NCBI GenBank assembly: GCA_003164155.1
Contig: PLSG01000436.1
Span: 257-15,907 of the forward strand
Length of the DNA: 15,651 nt
Source: Parachlamydiaceae bacterium
Lineage (GTDB): Bacteria; Chlamydiota; Chlamydiia; Chlamydiales; Parachlamydiaceae
Direction of reading: 5' to 3'
In this document: one piece after another, positions 6,513-12,686 of the stretch
How the letters are laid out: each line of letters begins with the position of its first letter
Numbering within the stretch: the stretch's first letter is position 1
Notes under the pieces: model-generated
Seen by the model: the letters and a program-made list of their open reading frames with translations, nothing else
Told to the model about the DNA's origin: nothing
Databases searched by the model: none
Program-made: the position numbers and the translations under genes

Positions 6513-7299
6513 GGGATTTAACCAGTTTTTTTATGGTTTTTAGCGGAGAACATTTTTTCAAAACCTCAGCTGTGAGATTCTTATAATCTTCTACGACTCG
6601 GCTTTTTGGGTATGCATCAAAAACGCATTTTCCTTGCAGGATAGAGCGTGAGACGGACACATCACGTCGTACACGCGTATTAAACAGCATGTTAGGATAT
6701 AACTCATCTATTCCCTCGGTAAACACCTTGTTTGTAGCTGTACGTGGATCCCACAATGAGAGTAGGATTCCTGCAAGTTTAATCGGATGATGTTCACTTA
6801 TCATAGTATGAAACTTAGCTAGGCGATGTAGGGCAAGTACGGAGTAAGGTTCTGGCGTTATAGCCAGCAAAGAAAAGTCAGACGCAAAATAAGCCGACTG
6901 GGTGAGCCATGATAAGCTAGGTGGCACATCAATAATGCAATAGTCGAAATCAAGTGGACGCAATGATTTTCTTAAACGTTCATGATTGTAGGGATCGGAC
7001 ATAATTGGACTTGTGCGTTCCACGCCATCAAGGTAGGTATTTCCAGGGATCAAGTGAAGTCCTGGGACGCTTGTTTTTTGAATAACTTCACTTATGTTTT
7101 TCTCGCCTTGGAGAACAGGAACCGTTGTATCAAGGCAGTCGCATCCCACTCCTAGTCCAGTAGACAAATTCGCTTGGCTATCGAAGTCGATTAAAAGTAC
7201 TTGTTTTTTATGAAATTTTGCTAATGCTGCACCGATATGTAAAACCGATGACGTCTTGGCTGTTCCGCCTTTGAAACTGCTAATTACTATCGTTATCAT
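6505..7299 (-). CDS. parA: ParA-type partition ATPase, pGP5-D homologue
   Basis: A 264-residue ParA/MinD-family ATPase, the same length as Chlamydia pGP5-D. It shows the deviant Walker A KGGTAKTS at 10-17 with the signature Lys10, Walker A' LLIDFDSQANLS at 35-46, and Walker B YCIIDVPPS at 120-128. Such proteins form ATP-dependent patches on the nucleoid and move plasmid copies apart with a ParB-like partner; no ParB is evident next door. In Chlamydia, pGP5-D is also linked to regulation of chromosomal genes. The protein lacks the N-terminal DNA-binding extension of large type Ia ParA proteins, consistent with a short type. The start at 7299 is set by GAGG at 5-8 bases upstream. It is the first gene of the minus-strand block and its stop overlaps the pGP6-like start. 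Confidence 0.95.
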   Translation of the reverse strand: MITIVISSFKGGTAKTSSVLHIGAALAKFHKKQVLLIDFDSQANLSTGLGVGCDCLDTTVPVLQGEKNISEVIQKTSVPGLHLIPGNTYLDGVERTSPIMSDPYNHERLRKSLRPLDFDYCIIDVPPSLSWLTQSAYFASDFSLLAITPEPYSVLALHRLAKFHTMISEHHPIKLAGILLSLWDPRTATNKVFTEGIDELYPNMLFNTRVRRDVSVSRSILQGKCVFDAYPKSRVVEDYKNLTAEVLKKCSPLKTIKKLVKSHE

Positions 7300-7306
7300 G
7301 TTACCT

Positions 7307-7332
7307 CAGATGTAAGACACGGCTTACATCTG
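7307..7332. promoter_or_regulatory. Perfect 10-bp dyad operator at the parA start
   Basis: CAGATGTAAG (7307-7316) and CTTACATCTG (7323-7332) are perfect inverted repeats with a six-base centre. They begin eight bases upstream of the parA ATG and include its Shine-Dalgarno. Autoregulation of the parA operon or a partition site (parS-like) are the two natural readings. Confidence 0.7.
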
Positions 7333-7337
7333 ACAAC

Positions 7338-7365
7338 TGTATAGAAAAGAGGCATATTTCTGCAA
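7338..7365 (-). promoter_or_regulatory. Candidate sigma70-type promoter of parA
   Basis: On the minus strand TTGCAG (7365-7360) and TATACA (7343-7338) are separated by 16 bp and placed so that transcription would begin within the adjacent dyad. The dyad would therefore overlap +1, a usual repressor position. Confidence 0.5.
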
Positions 7366-7621
7366 GGGTTGAAATTTGTGCTAGGTTTACAAAGGATTTA
7401 ATGGTTTTAAACGCATGGAAAAGGGGTGAGTTTTCCGCATAAGCCCATGTTTTTTACTAGGGGGACTTCTCAACAAAAGTATCCTCTAGGTGCTGTATTT
7501 TTTTTAAAGCGTGAATATTTTTTTTACGCAGAGCTGAGAGATTCGAAGTAGTACAAAGGTTTGGTAGCGACCTGTCTAAGACAGGGAGATTAGCATTACG
7601 AATAAACTTAAGCTACATGAT

Positions 7622-7707
7622 ATAGCAACCTCAAAAAAACACATGAAATCCACACCACATTTGGTCTAATAACAGAATGCATTTCTGTTTGACGGTTATT
7701 GATGGAT
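7622..7707. repeat. Duplicated segment, left copy
   Basis: Contains TCAAAAAAACACATGAAAT and CTAATAACAGAATG and ends GACGGTTATTGATGGAT. The same block lies at 11941-12028 in direct orientation with roughly 80% identity. A further fragment, GGTCATTTGATGGATG at 7781-7796, matches 12014-12029 exactly. Confidence 0.8.
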
Positions 7708-7856
7708 TCACTCCCTTTTTCAGAAAAAAAAGGAAAAATCGCTTTCTCATTAGAGCTTTAGGGATCTTATCTTATTTGATGGTCATTTGATGGATGTCTT
7801 TTTTTCCTTGATCGGTCATTTTTGGTGAATAATCGATGTGTAATACAGGTACTCAT

Positions 7857-7885
7857 TGACTTGTTTTGAGTGCCTTTGTCATATT
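7857..7885 (+). promoter_or_regulatory. Candidate promoter of the AbiEi-like remnant
   Basis: TTGACT at 7857-7862 and TCATAT 17 bp downstream precede the ATG at 7892. GTGTAATAC at 7838-7846 just upstream is repeated around the fic start region. Confidence 0.4.
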
Positions 7886-7891
7886 TTTAAT

Positions 7892-8011
7892 ATGAGAACA
7901 TCCAAATATCACACACTTATGCTTCCGCTTTTAAGGAAACCTATTTTCACTGCCGGCAATGCTCGTGAACAAGGTATCCCTTCTCGGATGAAAAAAAAGG
8001 TGCCATCCTGA
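7892..8011 (+). pseudogene. Remnant of an AbiEi-type antitoxin/transcriptional regulator (N-terminal winged helix only)
   Basis: The 39-residue frame reads MRTSKYHTLMLPLLRKPIFT then AGNAREQGIPSRM before collapsing into KKKVPS and a stop. The pattern (short helix, P-I-F-T-A-x-x-A, then GIPSRM) is that of the N-terminal winged-helix domain of AbiEi-family antitoxins, which autorepress abiE-type toxin-antitoxin operons and in full form extend to about 200 residues. The break falls right at a run of eight A (7990-7998), a likely slippage or junction point. I find no remaining C-terminal domain and no AbiEii toxin downstream. The promoter region still looks intact. The family assignment rests on about 30 residues. 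Confidence 0.55.
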
Positions 8012-9162
8012 TTGTCATCAAGGTGGCATCATCATTGTCGTTGTACACCAAATCAGGCAAGCTAACTGGTTCTGGTTATTGACTTGTCGAAATAGTATAG
8101 CTAGCTTACGATCGCGTGATTTCATGAGGATACCTTTCCTTTTATAGTCATACAATTTCATGGACAAATTTCACGGAACTTTTGTCTGAATTATTATATT
8201 TCGGACATTTACTATCGATAACTTAGAGGGGGAGAGCTTTAGGTATATCGCCCCAAATTTTGAAAATTCATAAAACAATTTTGTGAATTTCAAGATGTGG
8301 TGGCGAATTCATCAAACTTCGTCTCTATTTTCCGTGTGCGAAGTGCTGAACTTGGGTTAACACTGCGGTTTCAAGCTTGACAACGATGGAGTGATCACTC
8401 ACTTCCCACCGAACCTCAAAGAATGATTTGGACAGTTTTTTTACTTTTGATTGATTCACATTAATAAGGGAAGGGCTGGTGGTCTGTATTTTAATGAAAG
8501 CCACACTTTCGAGATTTTTAACGAAATGAGCTATTTTTTATTGTTTGGATGTTAATCCACAAACCACCTCAACGGATGATAAGATTCTTATGAAAAACAC
8601 AAAAATTGGACTTGATCAATCAAATGTCCTTCGAAAGAGCTCAAATTGTCCGAAGCCAAGAGGAAAAGAGGCCTAAAAATTGGGCCTCCCGTCGTTTGAT
8701 CAAGGCTCAAAAAAGTATTGCCCTCTACCTATTCGATAGATTATGCTACCGGTTGCTTTGTATATGAAACATTGAAAAGTATTGGGATTACTCTGTGTTA
8801 GTAGTGGGTGTATGTGTTTCTATCTATAGCCAAAAACGCTACCAATCCTATGACTCTTTTAGGATAGCTGAACCTCATACGCACATATAGATACCCCAGG
8901 CTGATAGGGGCTTTTTCGATTAATGAAAAATAGTGGGCGGGGATTGGAACCATTTGACTGGCTCGTTGATTGATTAAAACAGATTTGCAAGTACTTGTAG
9001 ATGACTACATGTGTCAGAGCTTTAAAGCAAAGGCACCACAGCTTTTCAGTATCTACAACAAGCAGCAAATCTTCGGCAACATCTTGGAGGGAAATATCCT
9101 AAGGATGTTGAGAAGAGATATTAAAAAAGTTGATAAGACCAGAAATTTAAGGTTAGGTAAAA
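8012..9162. other. Decayed, mostly non-coding region
   Basis: Stop-rich in all frames apart from short stretches. One visible structure is GAGGCC (8668-8673) pairing with GGCCTC (8683-8688). Another is the imperfect hairpin TTGAAAATTCATAAAA with TTTTGTGAATTTCAA near 8257-8292. The two short open frames worth noting are listed separately. The stretch looks like the remains of lost accessory genes. Confidence 0.5.
8325..8504 (-). CDS. Possible 59-residue hypothetical protein or gene fragment
   Basis: GTG 8504 to TAG 8325-8327 encodes VAFIKIQTTSPSLINVNQSK and later FFEVRWEVSDHSIVVKLET. The second half has the alternating pattern of beta strands in a folded protein. The frame is open for a further 16 codons upstream without an ATG. 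There is no clear ribosome binding site. I recognise no family; it may be the remains of a larger gene. Confidence 0.25.
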   Translation of the reverse strand: MAFIKIQTTSPSLINVNQSKVKKLSKSFFEVRWEVSDHSIVVKLETAVLTQVQHFAHGK

Positions 9163-9209
9163 ATGACAAAGGAAAGCATATACACAGTAGAATTAAATCT
9201 AAACGATGA
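8970..9209 (+). CDS. Possible small basic protein (79 aa), hypothetical
   Basis: The frame opens right after a TGA with TTG at 8970, or ATG at 9009 (66 aa), and ends at 9209, overlapping the next gene by 47 bp. The C-terminal half is strongly basic (RRDIKKVDKTRNLRLGKNDK). No Shine-Dalgarno sequence precedes either start. It has a natural composition but no recognisable domain. It could be the leader-side partner of the gene at 9163 or just an open frame. Confidence 0.25.
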   Translation: MIKTDLQVLVDDYMCQSFKAKAPQLFSIYNKQQIFGNILEGNILRMLRRDIKKVDKTRNLRLGKNDKGKHIHSRIKSKR

Positions 9210-9447
9210 TTTTGCAAATAGCTGCGCATATCATGTAGATGATCTAATGACAACAATCAAGAGGAACATTAAACATGCTGAAACTGCACAAAAACCAGAT
9301 TTGTGGGTTTTAGTCGGACTTGCACATTCACTAGGGGAAGCAATGGAGAAAGCTGAAAAGCTGCAAGTACTGCTTTGTGAAAGGAATAACAAGACTCCTT
9401 ATGGTCTTGAAAAACTGCTGCAAGGTATGGCTGAAAATCAAGGCTAG
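9163..9447 (+). CDS. Hypothetical protein (94 aa)
   Basis: ATG 9163 is preceded by GGTTAGGTAAAA, an acceptable Shine-Dalgarno at about eight bases. The protein begins MTKESIYTVELNLNDDFANS and is mainly helical and mildly acidic, with HVDDLMTTIKRNIKHAETAQ and LWVLVGLAHSLGEAMEKAEK suggesting two amphipathic helices. No signal peptide or membrane span is seen and I do not recognise a family. A second small frame begins two bases after its stop (9450), so the two may be co-transcribed. Its intactness contrasts with the decayed sequence on either side. Confidence 0.6.
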   Translation: MTKESIYTVELNLNDDFANSCAYHVDDLMTTIKRNIKHAETAQKPDLWVLVGLAHSLGEAMEKAEKLQVLLCERNNKTPYGLEKLLQGMAENQG

Positions 9448-9449
9448 CC

Positions 9450-9716
9450 ATGACCAAACAGGAAAACAATTCGGCTAGGGTGGAGAGTGTCAGTAAGAAA
9501 GTAAATTTAATCAATAAACCAAAAGCCCCCTGTGGTCGCCGCTCCTAGGCTGGCATCCTGCCCGTGGTTGTTGAAACTGCCTTTGGTGTGGCTGGGGATT
9601 CTGGTCCTAGCTGTGTAATTCATAACCAAAAGCCCTTGGTAGCTGGGAAAGAAGTGGTCAATTACCAAACTACCTCCGGTTTAAAATTGAGTTTTTCCCT
9701 CAAGCGTTATGATTGC
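9450..9716 (+). pseudogene. Small gene following the 94-aa gene, interrupted by an in-frame TAG
   Basis: ATG 9450 opens a frame reading MTKQENNSARVESVSKKVNL, stopping at TAG 9546-9548 after 32 codons. The same frame then stays open to TGA at 9714-9716, with the protein-like sequence AGILPVVVETAFGVAGDSGP then SCVIHNQKPLVAGKEVVNYQ. Replacing TAG by TGG (Trp) would give one 88-residue protein. Either the gene has a nonsense mutation, or only the 32-residue product is made. I do not recognise the family. The 3' end lies just before the Tn3 fragment. Confidence 0.45.
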
Positions 9717-9846
9717 TGAATTCAAGACCAAGCGTGAGCATACTGCGCTGATACGTGAGCAATATGGGTACAGTGAATTTAGCGCGCCTCTCAGGTCTTT
9801 TTGGCTGAGTCGCTTACTTTACACGCGTTCATGGATTAGCAATGAA
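9709..9846 (+). pseudogene. Fragment of a Tn3-family transposase (DUF4158 region)
   Basis: The frame encodes EFKTKREHTALIREQYGYSE then FSAPLRSFWLSRLLYTRSWISNE. This fits the N-terminal DUF4158 domain of Tn3-family transposases, where R-x-E-H-x-x-x-I-R-x-x-x-G-Y-x-x-F is followed by a Leu/Trp-rich helix and a T-x-R segment. A full TnpA is about 1000 residues; only some 45 remain, with neither the upstream end nor the DDE catalytic domain. The frame stops at TGA just upstream of 9709. At about 9845 the homology ends abruptly where the copy of the regulator gene begins. A 38-bp Tn3-type end survives at 13827-13864. Confidence 0.6.
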
Positions 9847-10040
9847 CAATATTGGCAAGGAGCAATGTTATCGTGGATTTGGTCAAGTCTGGCGCTGCCG
9901 GAGGTCTACCGCGTTTAACGTGGAGTGGTGGTGGTGATTTTCCTTGCACAGTTTCTAGCCCTTTAGGTTCTTCCGTGGGTTCCGGCCTGGGTTTCGGGTA
10001 TTGGTTCAATGATAACTGGTTCCATTGGCATTTTTTGTTG
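9845..10040 (-). pseudogene. Truncated, frameshifted copy of the AT-hook/RHH-like regulator gene
   Basis: This DNA matches 12291-12476 closely. On the minus strand it still reads PRPEPTEEPKGLETVQGKSP and KRGRPPAAPDLTKSTITLLL, but an extra T (GGGTTTCGGG against GGGTTCGGG) shifts the frame in the N-terminal part. The C-terminal half is missing, because the copy ends at the Tn3 fragment. An apparent 80-residue frame at 9836-10078 is a by-product of this rearrangement. The intact gene is at 12113-12544. Confidence 0.8.
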
Positions 10041-10090
10041 TACATTAAGTCTAATGCACCATAAAATTGAGTTTTCATGGTTTATTAGAC

Positions 10091-10140
10091 TGTAATACGC
10101 TACATAAACTTATTTTTGTCGTATATTAGCCCGTATTACA
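10091..10140. promoter_or_regulatory. Inverted-repeat operator upstream of fic
   Basis: TGTAATACG (10091-10099) and CGTATTACA (10132-10140) are perfect inverted repeats bracketing an AT-rich stretch that should hold the promoter. The right arm ends 23 bp before the fic ATG. The same TGTAATAC core lies upstream of the AbiEi remnant (7839-7846). The winged-helix domain of the Fic protein itself is a candidate ligand. Confidence 0.5.
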
Positions 10141-10163
10141 CCACAATCTTTGAGGAAAGAATC

Positions 10164-11543
10164 ATGCCTAAGCAAATTGCCCAAAACGAGCTGGATGTTA
10201 TTGTAAATATTGTGGCTAGGTTTCCCGATGGCGTCTCGTTAGGAAAAATCATGGAATGCTTAAGTATTCCCATTTCTCGCCGTAACGTACAGCATCGACT
10301 GGTTTTTTTAGTAAAAAATGGTCTACTACATGCTGAAGGAAGAGCCCGTGCCAGGTTGTATAAACTTCCTTCAGAAGGGAAAAAAGATGCGCAGATTTCT
10401 TTTGAAGCTTATAAGGCCCATGCCATTTCGTTGTCACCTGAAGCTGAAGATATACAAAAGCAAGTAAGCCAACCTATTCAAGCGCGAACTCCTGTAGGCT
10501 ATAACATCAAATTTCTTGATGAATACCGCCCAAATGTTACTAACTACCTTTCTGAATCCATACGCCAGCGGCTTTTTGAAATGGGAAAAACGGACGGTGA
10601 ACAACCTGCTGGAACGTATGCCAGAAAGATTCTTGGGCGCCTTCTCATTGATTTATCATGGAATTCAAGCCGCTTGGAGGGCAACACTTATTCTTTATTG
10701 GAGACAGAGCGTCTGTTTGCATTAAGCCAAATGGCTGATGGAAAGGATCTCCGTGAAGCTAGAATGATTTTAAATCACAAGGACGCTATCGAGTTTTTAA
10801 TTGATACGGCATCTGATATTGGCATCAATCGTCCAATCATTCTCAATCTGCATGCACTTCTCTCTAATGATTTAATGGTTGATCTTGAGGCTTGTGGTCG
10901 TCTGCGATCAATAGCCGTTGGCATAGGGAAATCAGTATATCAGCCATTAGCGATGCCTCAGAGGATTCAGGAGTTTTTTCAACAAGTCGTAGACACCGCG
11001 CATGCAATTAAAAATCCATTTGAGCAAGCCTTTTTTTTGATGGTGCATTTACCCTATTTACAACCTTTTGAAGATGTAAATAAGCGCGTATCACGCCTGG
11101 CAGCAAATATTCCTCTTATTCAAAACAATCTGTGTCCATTATCATTTGTAGATGTCCCACAGCAAACATATGTCAATGGTCTTTTGGGAATTTACGAACT
11201 AAATCGCATAGAACTTTTGCGAGACGTCTTTGTGTGGGCATACGAGCGTTCTTGTCTCCGCTATTCCATCACGCGAAAAGAGCTTGGTGACCCCGATCCA
11301 TTTAGGATGCGATATCGAAATGCCATTACTGAGACTGTCGCACGTATTGTACGCGATTGTATGGATAAAAAAGCGGCAATTGCTTTTATCAGGGAATATG
11401 CACGGCTTTCTATCCCTCCAGAAGATCAAGCGCATTTCGTCGAGGCTGTTGAAAGGGATATCATGAGCTTGCACGAGGGCAATATTGCGCGACATCGTAT
11501 CCGCCACGTCGAGTATGAGATATGGCACAAAACTTGGCATTGA
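10164..11543 (+). CDS. Fic-domain protein with N-terminal winged helix and degenerate catalytic motif (459 aa)
   Basis: I start at ATG 10164, eight bases after GAGG; the frame is also open upstream from a TTG at 10116. Residues 5-68 form a winged helix (FPDGVSLGKIMECLSIPISR then LVFLVKNGLLHAEGRARARL). Residues 168-174 (SSRLEGN) match the Fic inhibitory motif S/TxxxE(G/N), placed N-terminal to the Fic core as in class II Fic proteins. The core is QPFEDVNKRVSR at 300-311, where active AMP-transferases have HxFxxGNGRxxR. His is replaced by Gln300 and the two Gly by Val305 and Lys307. I believe the sequence LPYLQPFEDVNKRVSRLAAN characterises a subfamily and is not a one-off mutation. Known Fic enzymes transfer AMP or other nucleotides to proteins; without His, that activity is doubtful. 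It could be a transcription regulator, toxin-like factor or altered enzyme. A small gene follows at 11577. Confidence 0.9.
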   Translation: MPKQIAQNELDVIVNIVARFPDGVSLGKIMECLSIPISRRNVQHRLVFLVKNGLLHAEGRARARLYKLPSEGKKDAQISFEAYKAHAISLSPEAEDIQKQVSQPIQARTPVGYNIKFLDEYRPNVTNYLSESIRQRLFEMGKTDGEQPAGTYARKILGRLLIDLSWNSSRLEGNTYSLLETERLFALSQMADGKDLREARMILNHKDAIEFLIDTASDIGINRPIILNLHALLSNDLMVDLEACGRLRSIAVGIGKSVYQPLAMPQRIQEFFQQVVDTAHAIKNPFEQAFFLMVHLPYLQPFEDVNKRVSRLAANIPLIQNNLCPLSFVDVPQQTYVNGLLGIYELNRIELLRDVFVWAYERSCLRYSITRKELGDPDPFRMRYRNAITETVARIVRDCMDKKAAIAFIREYARLSIPPEDQAHFVEAVERDIMSLHEGNIARHRIRHVEYEIWHKTWH

Positions 11544-11576
11544 AGAAGTAAAAATGATTAAACAAAGGAGACTGCG

Positions 11577-11693
11577 ATGACACTCAACGAAGAGTCAATC
11601 TCTTTTTTGGAAGAACATATCCCGGAACTTGCCGATGCAGCATTCAAGCAAGCCTATTGGGCAGCGCTCGCTTCCGGGAGTCTTCCAACATAA
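11577..11693 (+). CDS. Small gene downstream of fic, probably truncated (38 aa)
   Basis: ATG 11577 follows AGGAG by six bases and starts 33 bp after the fic stop, so the two are likely one transcript. It reads MTLNEESISFLEEHIPELAD then AAFKQAYWAALASGSLPT. From memory this resembles the first half of a family of about 65-residue proteins in which IPELAxxAxKQAYWxALASG is followed by a beta-hairpin of the type V-x-x-x-x-G-x-L-x-E-V-x-P-D-G. Here the frame ends right after ASGS, so the second half is missing. Either the gene is truncated or this short form works. A role as partner of the Fic protein is possible from position only. Confidence 0.55.
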   Translation: MTLNEESISFLEEHIPELADAAFKQAYWAALASGSLPT

Positions 11694-11740
11694 AAACCAT
11701 ACTTAAGGTGTATTTTGAGCGGGTCTAGCGGATCTTTTTT

Positions 11741-11834
11741 TTGTTCCGCTGCTTTCGGATTTTTATATTTGGCGGAACAAATGTAAAATTTAAATTTTTC
11801 CGCCAAATATAAACAGTTCAAACCGGCGGAACAA
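11741..11834. repeat. GCGGAACAA motif cluster with a perfect 14-bp inverted repeat
   Basis: TATATTTGGCGGAA (11764-11777) and TTCCGCCAAATATA (11798-11811) are perfect inverted repeats with a 20-bp AT-rich centre. GCGGAACAA occurs at 11772-11780 and 11826-11834 and inverted (TTGTTCCGC) at 11741-11749. Four arms of one motif within 94 bp resemble a multi-site operator or a recombination/resolution site. No gene start is adjacent on the right. Confidence 0.6.
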
Positions 11835-11940
11835 GATACTTTTCCATGGATGATCGGTTTTTACCGGTTGTGTAGCTTTATGGATGTTTGGTTGTCTGGT
11901 AATCCAGATACCCAACTGTCTTAAGGTAAGCGTATAATAT

Positions 11941-12028
11941 TAGCAACTCTTCAAAAAAACACATGAAATATACACCACCCAGGGCCTAATAACAGAATGT
12001 ATTCTTGTTTGACGGTCATTTGATGGAT
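11941..12028. repeat. Duplicated segment, right copy
   Basis: Direct repeat of 7622-7707, separated by about 4.3 kb. The interval between the copies contains the AbiEi remnant, small genes, Tn3 fragment and fic, so the copies could bracket an acquired cassette. Confidence 0.8.
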
Positions 12029-12112
12029 GCAATTTTCTAATGGAAAATTCTCCATCCTCAGATTCGCGGTTTCTAGCCTGGCATCAATTTCACTCAGGTT
12101 TTCTAGAAGCAT

Positions 12113-12544
12113 CTACCTTTCTCCTCGCATTCTTTTAGAAATGACTTCAACAAGCTGTTCTTCGGTCGAGCAAGAGCTTAAGTCTAATTTGCAATCTTGC
12201 AAAGAGGTAACAAGAGCCCTCAGAATGCAGCCTCTGTCTATTATAACGCGCGTTGATTCGCGAATATTGGCGCACATGCGATCTAAAAAGACAATATTGG
12301 CAAGGTGCAATGTTATCGTGGATTTTGTCAGGTCTGGTGCTGCCGGAGGTCTACCGCGTTTGATGGGGAGTGGTGGTGATTTTGCCTGCACAGTTTCTAG
12401 CGCTTTAGGTTCTTCTGTTGGTTCCGACTTGGGTTCGGGTATTGGTTCAATGCTAACTGGTTCCATTGGCATTTTGGTTTTCCTTTTGTTGATGGTTTTT
12501 GGCTGGTTGCTTTTTATGGTATCCGCTTCTAGATTTATAAACAT
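12113..12544 (-). CDS. Small AT-hook / ribbon-helix-helix-like DNA-binding protein (143 aa)
   Basis: ATG 12544 with AGGA upstream. Residues 25-71 are rich in Pro and Glu (PMEPVSIEPIPEPKSEPTEE) and end in the AT-hook core KRGRP at 62-66. Residues 72-117 (LTKSTITLHLANIVFLDRMC onward to LRALVTSLQD) have the layout of a ribbon-helix-helix fold: a short strand TITLH, a first helix, a turn and a second helix. Such proteins are dimeric regulators of plasmid copy, partition or toxin-antitoxin genes. The gene diverges from the recombinase gene, and its start codon lies inside a repeated GATTTATA-ACATC motif, which suggests autoregulation. A broken copy is at 9845-10040. The fold is judged by eye; a role as the missing ParB-like partner of ParA is possible but unproven. 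Confidence 0.65.
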   Translation of the reverse strand: MFINLEADTIKSNQPKTINKRKTKMPMEPVSIEPIPEPKSEPTEEPKALETVQAKSPPLPIKRGRPPAAPDLTKSTITLHLANIVFLDRMCANIRESTRVIIDRGCILRALVTSLQDCKLDLSSCSTEEQLVEVISKRMRGER

Positions 12545-12670
12545 CTAAAATCCTGAAACACTCAGACATTTAGACGCTTACGTGCAACTGGAATGTTGTT
12601 CATACCTCCTGATTTATAGACATCCAAAAACATTTCATTCCAAATGAATGAAATATCTAGACGTCCAGAT
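12532..12670. promoter_or_regulatory. Repeated motif in the divergent regulator/recombinase intergenic region
   Basis: GATTTATAAACATCTAAAA (12532-12550) and GATTTATAGACATCCAAAA (12611-12629) match at 17 of 19 positions, and CTAGACGTCCAGAT (12657-12670) keeps the TAGACRTCCA part. Between them ATTTCATTC (12632-12640) and GAATGAAAT (12646-12654) are perfect inverted repeats. The array spans both gene starts and looks like a set of regulator sites. Confidence 0.55.
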
Positions 12671-12686
12671 GGGTTGTGTATATAAT
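12658..12686 (+). promoter_or_regulatory. Candidate sigma70-type promoter of the recombinase gene
   Basis: TAGACG (12658-12663) and a perfect TATAAT (12681-12686) are separated by 17 bp. The -35 lies in the third repeated motif and the -10 overlaps the left arm of the palindrome at 12673-12704, so expression is probably controlled at both. Confidence 0.55.

Larger units (their letters stand above)
7366..7891. other. Non-coding stretch with hairpins
   Basis: I see no gene here. CTAGGGGGACTT (7457-7468) can pair with AAGTATCCTCTAG (7477-7489), followed by a run of eight T at 7497-7504, a weak terminator-like pattern on the plus strand. CCTGTCTAAGACAGG at 7571-7585 is a perfect odd palindrome. 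The right half holds one copy of the duplicated 88-bp segment. Confidence 0.5.
9682..10075. repeat. 14-bp perfect direct repeats bracketing the chimeric Tn3/regulator segment
   Basis: TAAAATTGAGTTTT occurs at 9682-9695 and again at 10062-10075. The interval between them contains the transposase fragment and the broken regulator copy, so these may mark the ends of an inserted or rearranged block. Confidence 0.5.
11694..12112. other. Non-coding region with inverted repeats and a duplicated segment
   Basis: No gene is seen. The left part contains repeated GCGGAACAA motifs and a long perfect inverted repeat (separate entry). The right part holds the second copy of the segment shared with 7622-7707 and reaches the end of the regulator gene. 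Confidence 0.5.

Noticed and set aside
7561..7600. tRNA-like anticodon arm around CCTGTCTAAGACAGG
   Set aside because: A 5-bp stem would leave a five-base loop, not seven, and no matching D-, T- or acceptor arms are present.
8014..8118. 35-residue minus-strand frame starting MKSRDRKLAILF with a good AGGAAAGG upstream
   Set aside because: It ends in a low-complexity TTTMMMPP tail, matches nothing I recognise and lies in decayed sequence.
8859..9068. 69-residue minus-strand frame
   Set aside because: No ribosome binding site and an unnatural composition; it overlaps plus-strand frames of better quality.
12027..12548. 173-residue plus-strand frame opposite the regulator gene
   Set aside because: It is antisense to the minus-strand gene whose protein shows AT-hook and RHH-like features and has a duplicated copy; the plus frame is low-complexity Ser/Gly/Leu.
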